Below the pieces are notes generated by a model. The model saw nothing but the letters and a program-made list of their open reading frames with translations. It did no database searches and was not told the DNA's origin. Position numbers and translations under genes: made by a program. From Verrucomicrobiales bacterium (lineage in GTDB: Bacteria > Verrucomicrobiota > Verrucomicrobiia > Limisphaerales > UBA1100): a stretch of 5,118 bases of DNA. This document shows, one piece after another, positions 1 to 5,118 of the stretch. The stretch's first letter is position 1; the number at the start of each line of letters is the position of its first letter. The stretch is taken from positions 1-5,118 of the forward strand of contig DPAW01000377.1 of assembly GCA_003517285.1 (NCBI GenBank). Reading direction: 5' to 3'.

Positions 1-1719
1 CTCGCGTTGCCAAGTGGTGTCCTCGCCGAAGGCATGGCCGCGCTCAGTCTCGCGCACGGCCTGAATACGCAACAGTTCCGCGGCCAAATCCCGCACGGCT
101 TTCTCAGCCTTTTCCTTGGTTTTTTCCCAACGCTTGCCACCCAGGGTGTTGAGCGGCGGATCGACCTTGCCTGAGCCAATGTATTTGCTCACCAAATGCG
201 CCTCACTCACAGGCACATACAACTTTGGCGGCGGATTATGCGGATCGCTCGTGGCGTACTCGATCACAATGCACTCGTGCCCAATGTTGGCCGCGCCCTC
301 TTTTGCACCGGAAAGCGGCATCGCTTTCATGCAGAGATACCGCCCAATTCCGTGCTGCAAATGCACCACATAATCGCCGGCCTCCAGATCGGTGAAGTTG
401 ATATCGAACGCGGACTTCATCGCCGCGGCGTGCCGGCCTTTCATGCGGCGCGGCCGCTGCACCTTGTATCGGCCAAACACCTCCGCATCACTCACAACGA
501 CCCAGCGCCCGGGGCTGTAGAAGAATCCACGACTCAAGGTACCGAGCGCGATGTCCAGCTTACCGCCCTCCGCATCAAACCCGTACTCCGCCCACAACTC
601 CTCCAGACGTTGCTGTTCGCCCGCATTGTTGCAGAGCACGAGCACGGTGTGATCCTGGCGACGCCAACGGTGAAGTTGGGCAAAAAATTCGCGCCGTTGC
701 GCATCGACAATTTGTGGATCAGCCACGCGCCCTTCCATTGGGCGGAACGCCTCCAGACTCGCCAGCTCCAGCGCCAACGCCTCCTCACCCTCGTCCAGCT
801 CATGCAGATCCACACGAACCAACCCGCGTTCCTCAAGCCGGTGGAGCAGCGGGATCCATTCCACATGAAACCGGTCGCCCGGCGGAATCTCCATAACCTT
901 TTGTGCGGCCGCCTCGTCCACCGCGCCCGGATCGCAAAACAGCACGATGGCATCCTTCGGTAAATGCTCCAGCAACGTTGCCCCGCCCGGCCCGGCCAAT
1001 CGCTTGAGCAACCCCACCTCTCCGCCGGGCGAAAGCGTCACGTGCTCGATCTTCTCACGCGACACTTGGCTTTGCGGGTTGAAAAAACGCAGCGACTCCA
1101 GTTCATCGCCGAAAAACTCACAACGCACCGGCCACGTTGTGGTGAAGGGAAACACATCTACGATCCCGCCGCGCAACGACAATTCACCGCGCGAACTAAC
1201 CTGCGTTTCCGGTTCGTAGCCCTGTTCCTCCAGCCACTCGATGAAATCTAACGGCTCCAGCCGGTCGCCCAAACGCAAGGTGCGCGAACGATGCGCGATC
1301 TCCGCGGGCGTCAGTGTGCACTGCATCAACGCCGCGGGCGTCACCGTGATCACCGGCGCCGCGCCATCGGCCAAGACCTGCAGGGTCTCCAGCCGTTCAC
1401 TCAGGGCATCGGCATGCGGCAGCTTGTCCTCATGCGGCAGGACCTCCCAATCCGCATAAAACCCCGTGGGCGTATCGACGTCCAATAACCGCAGCCACGT
1501 CTCCACATCCTGTTGCAGCGTTTCCTGCTGCTTGAGCTGGGCAGTGACCAACACCACCGTGCGGCCCGTTTCCGCGCGCAACGCCACGGCCAGATGCGCC
1601 CAGCCGGCGGCATCAACATTGGCGCAGGACACAGCGCTGCCCGTCGCAATGCGTTTACTCAGTTCCTGACCGAGTGCCGATGCGGAAAAACAATTAAATA
1701 AATGTGAGCGGTCACTCAT
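1..1719 (-). CDS. mfd: Mfd transcription-repair coupling factor, N-terminal 573 residues (C-terminus beyond window)
   Basis: Mfd is a cytoplasmic DNA translocase that removes RNA polymerase stalled at lesions and recruits UvrA for nucleotide excision repair. The visible part holds the UvrB-homology module: WEVLPHEDKLPHADALSERL at residues 91-110 and GELSLRGGIVDVFP at 178-191. A middle domain ends near SDAEVFG (410-416). The CarD-like RNA-polymerase-interacting domain follows, with DYVVHLQHGIGRY (449-461) and LYVPVSEAHLVSKYIG (500-515). After it comes the start of the linker to the helicase core, LGGKRWEKTKEKAEKAVRDL (526-545). Family members are about 1,100-1,200 residues, so the translocase motor and the UvrA-masking D7 domain lie off the left edge. 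The frame is open to base 1. The ATG at 1717-1719 is chosen because an in-frame TGA lies ten codons upstream. A TTG five codons upstream is possible but less likely. No Shine-Dalgarno sequence is visible. The gene is divergent from the next one. Identification is very secure. Confidence 0.97.
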   Translation of the reverse strand, partial: MSDRSHLFNCFSASALGQELSKRIATGSAVSCANVDAAGWAHLAVALRAETGRTVVLVTAQLKQQETLQQDVETWLRLLDVDTPTGFYADWEVLPHEDKLPHADALSERLETLQVLADGAAPVITVTPAALMQCTLTPAEIAHRSRTLRLGDRLEPLDFIEWLEEQGYEPETQVSSRGELSLRGGIVDVFPFTTTWPVRCEFFGDELESLRFFNPQSQVSREKIEHVTLSPGGEVGLLKRLAGPGGATLLEHLPKDAIVLFCDPGAVDEAAAQKVMEIPPGDRFHVEWIPLLHRLEERGLVRVDLHELDEGEEALALELASLEAFRPMEGRVADPQIVDAQRREFFAQLHRWRRQDHTVLVLCNNAGEQQRLEELWAEYGFDAEGGKLDIALGTLSRGFFYSPGRWVVVSDAEVFGRYKVQRPRRMKGRHAAAMKSAFDINFTDLEAGDYVVHLQHGIGRYLCMKAMPLSGAKEGAANIGHECIVIEYATSDPHNPPPKLYVPVSEAHLVSKYIGSGKVDPPLNTLGGKRWEKTKEKAEKAVRDLAAELLRIQAVRETERGHAFGEDTTWQRE

Positions 1720-1829
1720 CCAAGGGACACGCAACGAAATGCGAAATTGTCATGTCGTTATGCCTCGGTCAAGCGCTCCATTGACAAGGCAATCAATTCG
1801 TATTAAACGCAATAGCTGGATTTGAATTC
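1720..1829. promoter_or_regulatory. Divergent intergenic region between mfd and the 466-residue gene
   Basis: These 110 bases lie between two divergent starts, so they should hold promoters in both directions. For mfd (minus strand), a TTGTCA-like -35 reads from 1787 to 1782, with a CATAAC-like -10 about 19 bases further on. This is a weak match with a long spacer. TTGTCA at 1747-1752 and TGACAA at 1782-1787 form a short inverted repeat 29 bases apart, which could be an operator but could also be chance. No riboswitch-like structure or terminator hairpin is apparent. The role follows from position; the individual elements are guesses. Confidence 0.4.
1781..1809 (+). promoter_or_regulatory. 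Candidate sigma-70-like promoter for the 466-residue gene
   Basis: TTGACA at 1781-1786 is a perfect -35 consensus. The -10 partner is poor: TATTAA at 1801-1806 gives a 14-base spacer, while TAAACG at 1804-1809 gives the preferred 17-base spacer but a weak match. Transcription would start near 1814, leaving a leader of about 16 bases before the ATG at 1830. The promoter could serve both this gene and pyrF, since I see no terminator between them. Confidence 0.27.
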
Positions 1830-3230
1830 ATGAAGCTAATAGCAATTATTATCGCTACAACTGTTGTAACTGCATCTGTTACCTTCGTTGTTTCATCCGC
1901 CAACAAAGAGGTCGTGCAAGAAGAACGACGTGAGATTAGGAACGATCGTTCAGGTAAAGTTATCGCTGAATTACAAAAGCAGCTAAAGCAGGCCAAAGCC
2001 GAAGCGGGCAGAGTAGAGATAATCCAGTCCGAGATTATCGTACCTGGCGCCTCAACCAAAACCCCCGAGGCAATCCTCGATTACCTGAGCAAGCTCCCGA
2101 TGGGAGAACGCAATGACAGGGGAGGTGACACTGATGAACATCGAGTATTAATTCGACAAGTCATCCGTCAGTTTGAGGAAATCACTTCGATGGGACCTGA
2201 CGCTCTCCCTGCCATAGACCGTTTTCTCGACCAGGGCCTTGATCTACTGCTCTGGGAAAACACTTCACAAATTACCACACGCAACTGGGAGCGCGGACAG
2301 ATATATCTTGATCCAATTTTCCCTCCCTCGTTAAGGATCGGACTTTTCAACTCCGTCCGACACATCGGCAAACGGAACGGCACCCACATTCAAGAATGTG
2401 AGCAAATCATTCTAAAAGTACTAAGCACCACCGGCAGATCATTGGAAGTCGCGTACCTTGCACTGGTTTTGGATGATCTTTCCAAGGACCAACACACCGA
2501 TGCGTACCTACAGGCAACCCACGAGCTTCTCATAGACTTCTACAATAAGAGACCCAAAACAGCCGACGGAATTCTAATGGCACAAGACGAGAGAGAAGTC
2601 TCTTATCTGGACCGACAAAACAAATGGATGCTTTGGAATATTTTAAGAAAAAACAAGGACACCACCTTTATGAATCAGGCTAAGAGAGAGTTGCTTTTCG
2701 AGTACAATAGAAAGGAGAAAAAAGACGGACAGGAAATTGAAGTCGCCCATACCGGCATTGACCGCTCGGTAATGGGGTACCTCACAGGAGTTCTTGGAAA
2801 AGATGCCATGCCTATTTTGAGAGATGTCTATGAAACACCGAATTTGGATGACCGAATCAGAAGCGAAATAAGAAAAACAGCGGTAAACTACATCGGGGTA
2901 AGCGAAGATTCGAATATTATTGTTAATAGCAGAATAAACGAAGGGTTTGCACTTTTGGCCTCGCTAGATGACAAGAAGCAGGAAAAGGAAAATCGTGAAC
3001 GGGGACTGCGCACCATCAGCTATTATCTGGGCAGTTTGGGCTATGGCCGAGAGGTTTCACCCGATATTATTCAACAACGCCGGCAATTTCTAAACACTCT
3101 TCGGCCACAATCTGATGATCCTGAGATACAGGCCATGATGGACAAACTGGACAAGCGTTTTGATACAATGGCTGACCCGAAGCAGGCTAAAAAGATCGAT
3201 CAAAAATTTGATCCACGTGTGAAACGTTAG
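1830..3230 (+). CDS. Unrecognised membrane-anchored or secreted helical-repeat-like protein, 466 residues
   Basis: I do not recognise a named family. Residues 3-23 are an uninterrupted hydrophobic stretch after MK, ending VSSAN. This is either a signal anchor or a signal peptide cleavable after Ala24; there is no lipobox cysteine. Residues 26-62 are charged, predicted helical and probably coiled coil (ELQKQLKQAKAEAG at 47-60). The rest is mostly helical and reads like degenerate HEAT repeats, with two similar blocks: MGPDALPAIDRFLD (121-134) and LGKDAMPILRDVYE (322-335). The C-terminus is very basic and charged (KQAKKIDQKFDPRVKR, 451-466). There is one cysteine (190) and no obvious catalytic motif, so a scaffold or envelope role is more likely than an enzyme, but this is inference. 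The start is the ATG directly before the hydrophobic segment, with only a weak GGA nine bases upstream. The gene is much poorer in GC than mfd (22 of 60 G+C at 2641-2700 against 43 of 60 at 421-480), suggesting transfer or relaxed composition. pyrF follows closely on the same strand. Confidence 0.85.
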   Translation: MKLIAIIIATTVVTASVTFVVSSANKEVVQEERREIRNDRSGKVIAELQKQLKQAKAEAGRVEIIQSEIIVPGASTKTPEAILDYLSKLPMGERNDRGGDTDEHRVLIRQVIRQFEEITSMGPDALPAIDRFLDQGLDLLLWENTSQITTRNWERGQIYLDPIFPPSLRIGLFNSVRHIGKRNGTHIQECEQIILKVLSTTGRSLEVAYLALVLDDLSKDQHTDAYLQATHELLIDFYNKRPKTADGILMAQDEREVSYLDRQNKWMLWNILRKNKDTTFMNQAKRELLFEYNRKEKKDGQEIEVAHTGIDRSVMGYLTGVLGKDAMPILRDVYETPNLDDRIRSEIRKTAVNYIGVSEDSNIIVNSRINEGFALLASLDDKKQEKENRERGLRTISYYLGSLGYGREVSPDIIQQRRQFLNTLRPQSDDPEIQAMMDKLDKRFDTMADPKQAKKIDQKFDPRVKR

Positions 3231-3268
3231 GACTGTTCAAGGCCTTGACGCTCTGCTTTTCTGCGCCC

Positions 3269-3952
3269 GTGAGTAATCCCATCATCGCTGCTCTTGATGT
3301 TCCTATTGCCAATGAAGCATTAACTCTTGCTAAAGCAATAGCCCCCGCAGTGGGTGCGTTCAAAATCGGCAAGGAACTCTTTGTAGCTGAAGGCCCTGAT
3401 ATTGTCCGTCGCGTACGTGATACCGGTGCCGCAGTGTTCCTCGACCTAAAATTTCACGATATTCCGAACACTGTCGCCAAGGCCGTCACCAGTGCCGCAC
3501 AACAGGATGTCCAAATGCTCACCGTCCACGCCAGCGGAGGTACCGCCATGCTCCGAGCCGCACAGGAATCCGCCGGCGACAACGGCCCGCTCGTCCTCGG
3601 TGTGACCGTGCTCACCAGCATGGATGAACAAGACCTGACCGAATTGGGTATTCAAAAAACGCCCGCTGAACAAGTGCGTCACCTAGCCCAACTAGCCGCC
3701 GCAGCCGGCCTGCGCGGGCTGGTGTGTTCGCCCCAGGAAATTGCGCCGCTGCGGGAAGTGTTACCGGCCGAAGTGCAATTGGTCACCCCCGGCATCCGCC
3801 CTGCCGGTAGTGCGTCCGGCGATCAAAAACGCGTGATGACACCCGCCGACGCCATCACCGCCGGTGCCGACTGGCTCGTCATCGGCCGCCCCATCTACGC
3901 CGCAGAAAACCCGCGCGAGGCTGCCGAAGCCATCCGGGAGAGTTTGGGTTAA
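3269..3952 (+). CDS. pyrF: Orotidine 5'-phosphate decarboxylase (PyrF), type 1
   Basis: PyrF converts orotidine 5'-monophosphate to UMP and CO2, the final step of de novo pyrimidine synthesis, in the cytoplasm as a dimer of TIM barrels. The signature is LDLKFHDIPNTV (residues 58-69 from the GTG start). It carries the Asp59-Lys61-Asp64 part of the charged active-site network, Asp64 acting across the dimer, and Lys32 in FKIGKELF completes it. IAALD near the N-terminus, VTVLTS, VTPGIRP with DQKRVMTP, and the late VIGRPI phosphate-binding loop match the bacterial type 1 subfamily. The length, 227 residues, is normal. I chose the GTG at 3269-3271 because it gives (M)SNPIIAALD, the usual N-terminus. 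An in-frame TTG at 3245 would add MTLCFSAP, giving 235 residues, and cannot be excluded. Neither has a good Shine-Dalgarno sequence. The gene begins 38 bases after the 466-residue gene (14 if TTG is used), so co-transcription is plausible. The first 200 or so bases are about 50% GC and the remainder about 65%. Confidence 0.97.
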   Translation: MSNPIIAALDVPIANEALTLAKAIAPAVGAFKIGKELFVAEGPDIVRRVRDTGAAVFLDLKFHDIPNTVAKAVTSAAQQDVQMLTVHASGGTAMLRAAQESAGDNGPLVLGVTVLTSMDEQDLTELGIQKTPAEQVRHLAQLAAAAGLRGLVCSPQEIAPLREVLPAEVQLVTPGIRPAGSASGDQKRVMTPADAITAGADWLVIGRPIYAAENPREAAEAIRESLG

Positions 3953-3967
3953 GTCACTTTTTCCCGG
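3953..3967. other. 15-base gap between convergent genes
   Basis: pyrF (plus strand) and the 60-residue gene (minus strand) end 15 bases apart. The gap holds a CTTTTTCCC run but has no room for its own hairpin. A weak GGCT/AGCC and CCCG/CGGG pairing lies within the end of pyrF, separated from the T-run by about 20 bases, so no proper intrinsic terminator is present. Confidence 0.6.
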
Positions 3968-4150
3968 CTACCACACCTGCACGGAATCGGCCTCGAAAAT
4001 TTCCTCAAGCAACACGCTGTAGTCGCCGTTAGGATCGACCTGAGTGAGATCCACCACACGCGTCTCGTGGCCGGCGGCTTCCTGCGCGGCGATGACCTCG
4101 GCGGCCAGCAGATCGCCTTCGCGGGAAATCATGTGAAAGACGCGGGCCAT
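3968..4150 (-). CDS. Small protein of 60 residues ending the DsrE-like cluster
   Basis: I do not recognise this protein with certainty. It reads as beta (RVFHMIS, 3-9), helix (LLAAEVIAAQEAAG, 14-27), beta (TRVVDLTQ, 30-37), helix (YSVLLEEIFEAD, 44-55), beta (SVQVW, 56-60). This is half of a Rossmann-like sheet, the size and layout of a minimal DsrH/TusB-type partner. It has no cysteine and no membrane segment. The ATG at 4148-4150 is preferred because the first strand begins right after it and it lies one base after the stop of the preceding gene (TGA-a-ATG). An upstream in-frame ATG at 4195 would overlap that gene by 42 bases. No Shine-Dalgarno sequence is present, so translation probably depends on coupling to the gene before it. 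Being a real gene is supported by the tight junction and regular secondary-structure pattern. A DsrH-like role is inference only. Confidence 0.68.
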   Translation of the reverse strand: MARVFHMISREGDLLAAEVIAAQEAAGHETRVVDLTQVDPNGDYSVLLEEIFEADSVQVW

Positions 4151-4151
4151 T

Positions 4152-4529
4152 TCAAAAACGCAGGACGCTGGCACACTCGGCGGTAAGCGCGGCAAAGGCT
4201 TCGGGTTTCATGCCGTTCTCGAGAAGTTCCTCAGGACGGATATCCTCCATCGACTCAGCATCGGGCATCACGGACACCTGCCCGCCGTTTTCACGAATCA
4301 TGCCGATGAACTGTTTGAACATCCGGGCCTCCGGCAGGCTGGCGGCCTGTTCGCCCAGAGCGCGAGTAGCAGGCCCGCGCAGCACCACGTGCACGGAAAC
4401 CTGATCCCAGACGCCCACGCCACCGGCCATGCGCACGGCCTCGGCCACGCGCGGATTGATGCGCGGGTCGCTGTCCACCACCACCAAAATACGGCGTTGC
4501 GACTTAGGACTGGCGGCGAGGATTTCCAT
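4152..4529 (-). CDS. Probable DsrE-fold protein of 125 residues lacking the usual cysteine
   Basis: The order of elements fits the DsrE/DsrF-like fold. A first strand, RRILVVVDSDP (12-22), is followed by a helix (PRVAEAVRMAGG, 26-37), a second strand (VSVHVVLRGPA, 44-54), a helix (ARMFKQFIGMIRENGG, 68-83), a third strand (QVSVM, 84-88) and a last strand at SVLRF (121-125). In sulfur-carrier DsrE/TusD proteins a reactive cysteine follows the third strand; here that position reads VMPDAES. The only cysteine is Cys119 near the C-terminus. It may therefore be a structural subunit rather than a sulfur carrier. Its ATG (4527-4529) overlaps the stop of the preceding gene by one base (TGATG), and it ends one base before the next gene, which strongly suggests translational coupling and perhaps a complex of all three products. 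The family assignment is from fold pattern only; another Rossmann-like family is possible. Confidence 0.72.
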   Translation of the reverse strand: MEILAASPKSQRRILVVVDSDPRINPRVAEAVRMAGGVGVWDQVSVHVVLRGPATRALGEQAASLPEARMFKQFIGMIRENGGQVSVMPDAESMEDIRPEELLENGMKPEAFAALTAECASVLRF

Positions 4530-4555
4530 CAGTTGAAACTGACAAACCGGTCAGT
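4528..4555 (-). promoter_or_regulatory. Competing short hairpins at the TGATG junction
   Basis: In the transcript, three six-base segments lie in order: ACUGAC (4555-4550), GUCAGU (4543-4538) and ACUGAU (4533-4528). The middle one can pair perfectly with the first (six-base loop). It can also pair with the third (four-base loop, closed by one G-U pair), and the third contains the AU of the downstream start codon. The two hairpins exclude each other, so the start could in principle be hidden or exposed. The bases also encode the conserved-looking TDRFVSFN tail of the upstream protein, so chance is a real alternative. Confidence 0.25.
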
Positions 4556-4846
4556 GGCGGCCATCACATCGTTGAGCATGGTGAGACCGCCGTAGAGGGC
4601 GTTCTCGGTTTGGGGCAGCTTACGGCGTTGCGCGGCAAAGGCGCAGGCAAAGAGGCGTAGGCCGAGGCCGCGCAGAGTTTGCAGGCGTTCATCGGCCAGA
4701 CCATGCACGGCGTCATCCAGGCAATAGAGATACACCTCGTCCTGCGCATTCAAGCCAGCGGCGGCGAGCTGCAGGGCGTGATGGAAATTGGGATGCTGCG
4801 GCGCGACAGAAAGGAGAATACCTAGTTTGCGAGACGCCTGCGCCAT
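4529..4846 (-). CDS. DsrE/DsrF-like protein, 105 residues, with conserved-position cysteine
   Basis: The sequence follows the DsrE-family pattern. A first strand, KLGILLSVAP (7-16), is followed by a helix with HHALQLAAAGLNA (22-34), a second strand EVYLYCLDDAVHGL (37-50), a helix ending RLQTLRGLG (54-62), and a third strand LRLFACAFAAQRR (63-75). After GLTMLNDVM comes the closing DRFVSF (99-104). Cys68 sits after the third strand, where DsrE and TusD carry the sulfur-relay cysteine, so binding or passing on of sulfane sulfur is plausible. Cys42 is a second candidate. The protein is cytoplasmic, with no signal peptide, and the length is normal for the family. The ATG at 4844-4846 is preferred. 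A longer frame to 4996 would run into the TPR gene and adds 50 residues without family resemblance. It lies 41 bases after the TPR gene and overlaps the next gene by one base. No tusA, tusE, mnmA or dsrAB is visible, so the pathway is unknown. Confidence 0.83.
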   Translation of the reverse strand: MAQASRKLGILLSVAPQHPNFHHALQLAAAGLNAQDEVYLYCLDDAVHGLADERLQTLRGLGLRLFACAFAAQRRKLPQTENALYGGLTMLNDVMAATDRFVSFN

Positions 4847-4887
4847 GCGGCGAGGGTACGGCAACGAAAGGAACGGAGTCGAGGCCG

Positions 4888-5118
4888 TTAGTTGATCTTT
4901 ACGCCCTGTTCCCAAAGAGGCATCAGGTCCGGATCGGTGGCGGCCATTTTCTTGACGCGCTTGGAGTCGCCCACCTTGAGTGCGCGTTCCAGCCATTCAC
5001 GGGCTTCGCCCAGCTCGCCGCTCTGGCATTTGTAGCAGGCGAGATTATAGGGAATGGCTTCGTCATGCGGGAAACGCTTAGCCACCGGCGAGAGCGTGTC
5101 GTACGCCTCCTGAAAACG
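4888..5118 (-). CDS. TPR-repeat protein, C-terminal 76 residues (N-terminus beyond window)
   Basis: The frame is open to the right edge and stops at TAA (4890-4888). The 76 visible residues hold one clear tetratricopeptide repeat at about 21-54, with IPYNLACYKCQSGELGEAR leading to WLERALKVG. The small and large hydrophobic residues and the central Gly fall at the usual TPR spacing, and the preceding RFQEAYDTLSPVAKRFP looks like the second helix of an earlier repeat. The tail, MAATDPDLMPLWEQ (58-71), resembles the DPDL-x-x-LW ending seen in many small bacterial TPR proteins. TPRs are protein-binding scaffolds, so the partner is unknown. A GTG at 5085-5083 is an internal codon rather than a credible start, because the TPR pattern continues upstream of it. 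The gene is followed after 41 bases by the DsrE-like gene on the same strand, so the two may share a transcript. Confidence 0.82.
   Translation of the reverse strand, partial: RFQEAYDTLSPVAKRFPHDEAIPYNLACYKCQSGELGEAREWLERALKVGDSKRVKKMAATDPDLMPLWEQGVKIN

Noticed and set aside
534..953. Minus-strand 139-codon frame
   Set aside because: It is a +1/-1 shadow of mfd, and the mfd frame is continuous across it with family motifs, so there is no frameshift.
196..963. Long plus-strand open frame of 255 codons
   Set aside because: It lies antisense to mfd, whose minus-strand frame matches Mfd motifs throughout; the plus-strand translation is a GC-driven shadow rich in His, Arg and Gln.
1747..1787. 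TTGTCA/TGACAA inverted repeat as an operator
   Set aside because: Six-base arms with a 29-base gap are expected often by chance, and one arm coincides with a candidate -35 box.
1793..2059. Minus-strand 88-codon frame across the divergent region
   Set aside because: It overlaps the start of the 466-residue gene, whose N-terminus has a clear hydrophobic segment; the antisense frame shows no recognisable pattern.
3907..3960. Intrinsic terminator at the end of pyrF
   Set aside because: The GGCT/AGCC and CCCG/CGGG stems are short, lie in coding sequence and are about 20 bases from the T-run, so they do not make a standard terminator.
4847..4996. N-terminal extension of the DsrE-like protein to an upstream start
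   Set aside because: The added 50 residues overlap the TPR coding region in another frame and do not resemble the DsrE family, whose first strand begins just after the ATG at 4846.
1..5118. CRISPR array, tRNA, insertion sequence or defence system
   Set aside because: No regular repeat-spacer pattern, cloverleaf, transposase, terminal inverted repeat, or nuclease/toxin motif was found on either strand.

Overview
The window looks like ordinary bacterial chromosome from a moderately GC-rich organism. The features that point to its origin are a Verrucomicrobiota/PVC-like flavour to the proteins, no convincing Shine-Dalgarno sequence before any of the six visible starts, and an orphan membrane-anchored, helical-repeat-like protein of a style I associate with Verrucomicrobiota. 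That assignment is inference from protein style, not from a phylogenetic marker search. There is no rRNA, tRNA, CRISPR array, insertion sequence or phage gene, and no gene-free stretch longer than about 110 bases.

Left part (1-1719, minus strand): the N-terminal half of mfd, the transcription-repair coupling factor, running off the left edge. A 110-base divergent intergenic region (1720-1829) separates it from a plus-strand pair. The first of the pair (1830-3230) is a 466-residue protein that I cannot name. It has an N-terminal membrane anchor or signal peptide, a short charged coiled coil and HEAT-like helices. It is followed closely by pyrF (3269-3952), orotidine 5'-phosphate decarboxylase, the last step of UMP synthesis.

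Right part (3968-5118, minus strand, convergent to pyrF with 15 bases between): a compact cluster read from right to left. It contains the C-terminal end of a TPR protein, a 105-residue DsrE-like protein with a conserved-position cysteine, a 125-residue protein that looks like a cysteine-less DsrE-fold relative, and a 60-residue protein ending the cluster. The last three are joined by a one-base TGATG overlap and a one-base gap, so they are probably translated together and may form a hetero-oligomer, by analogy with DsrEFH/TusBCD. This is the least explained and most interesting part of the window.

Base composition is uneven. The mfd interior and the 3' two thirds of pyrF are GC-rich, at 65-72% in the 60-base lines I counted. 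The 466-residue gene is 37-47% in counted lines, and the low-GC zone carries on into the first part of pyrF, to about position 3480.
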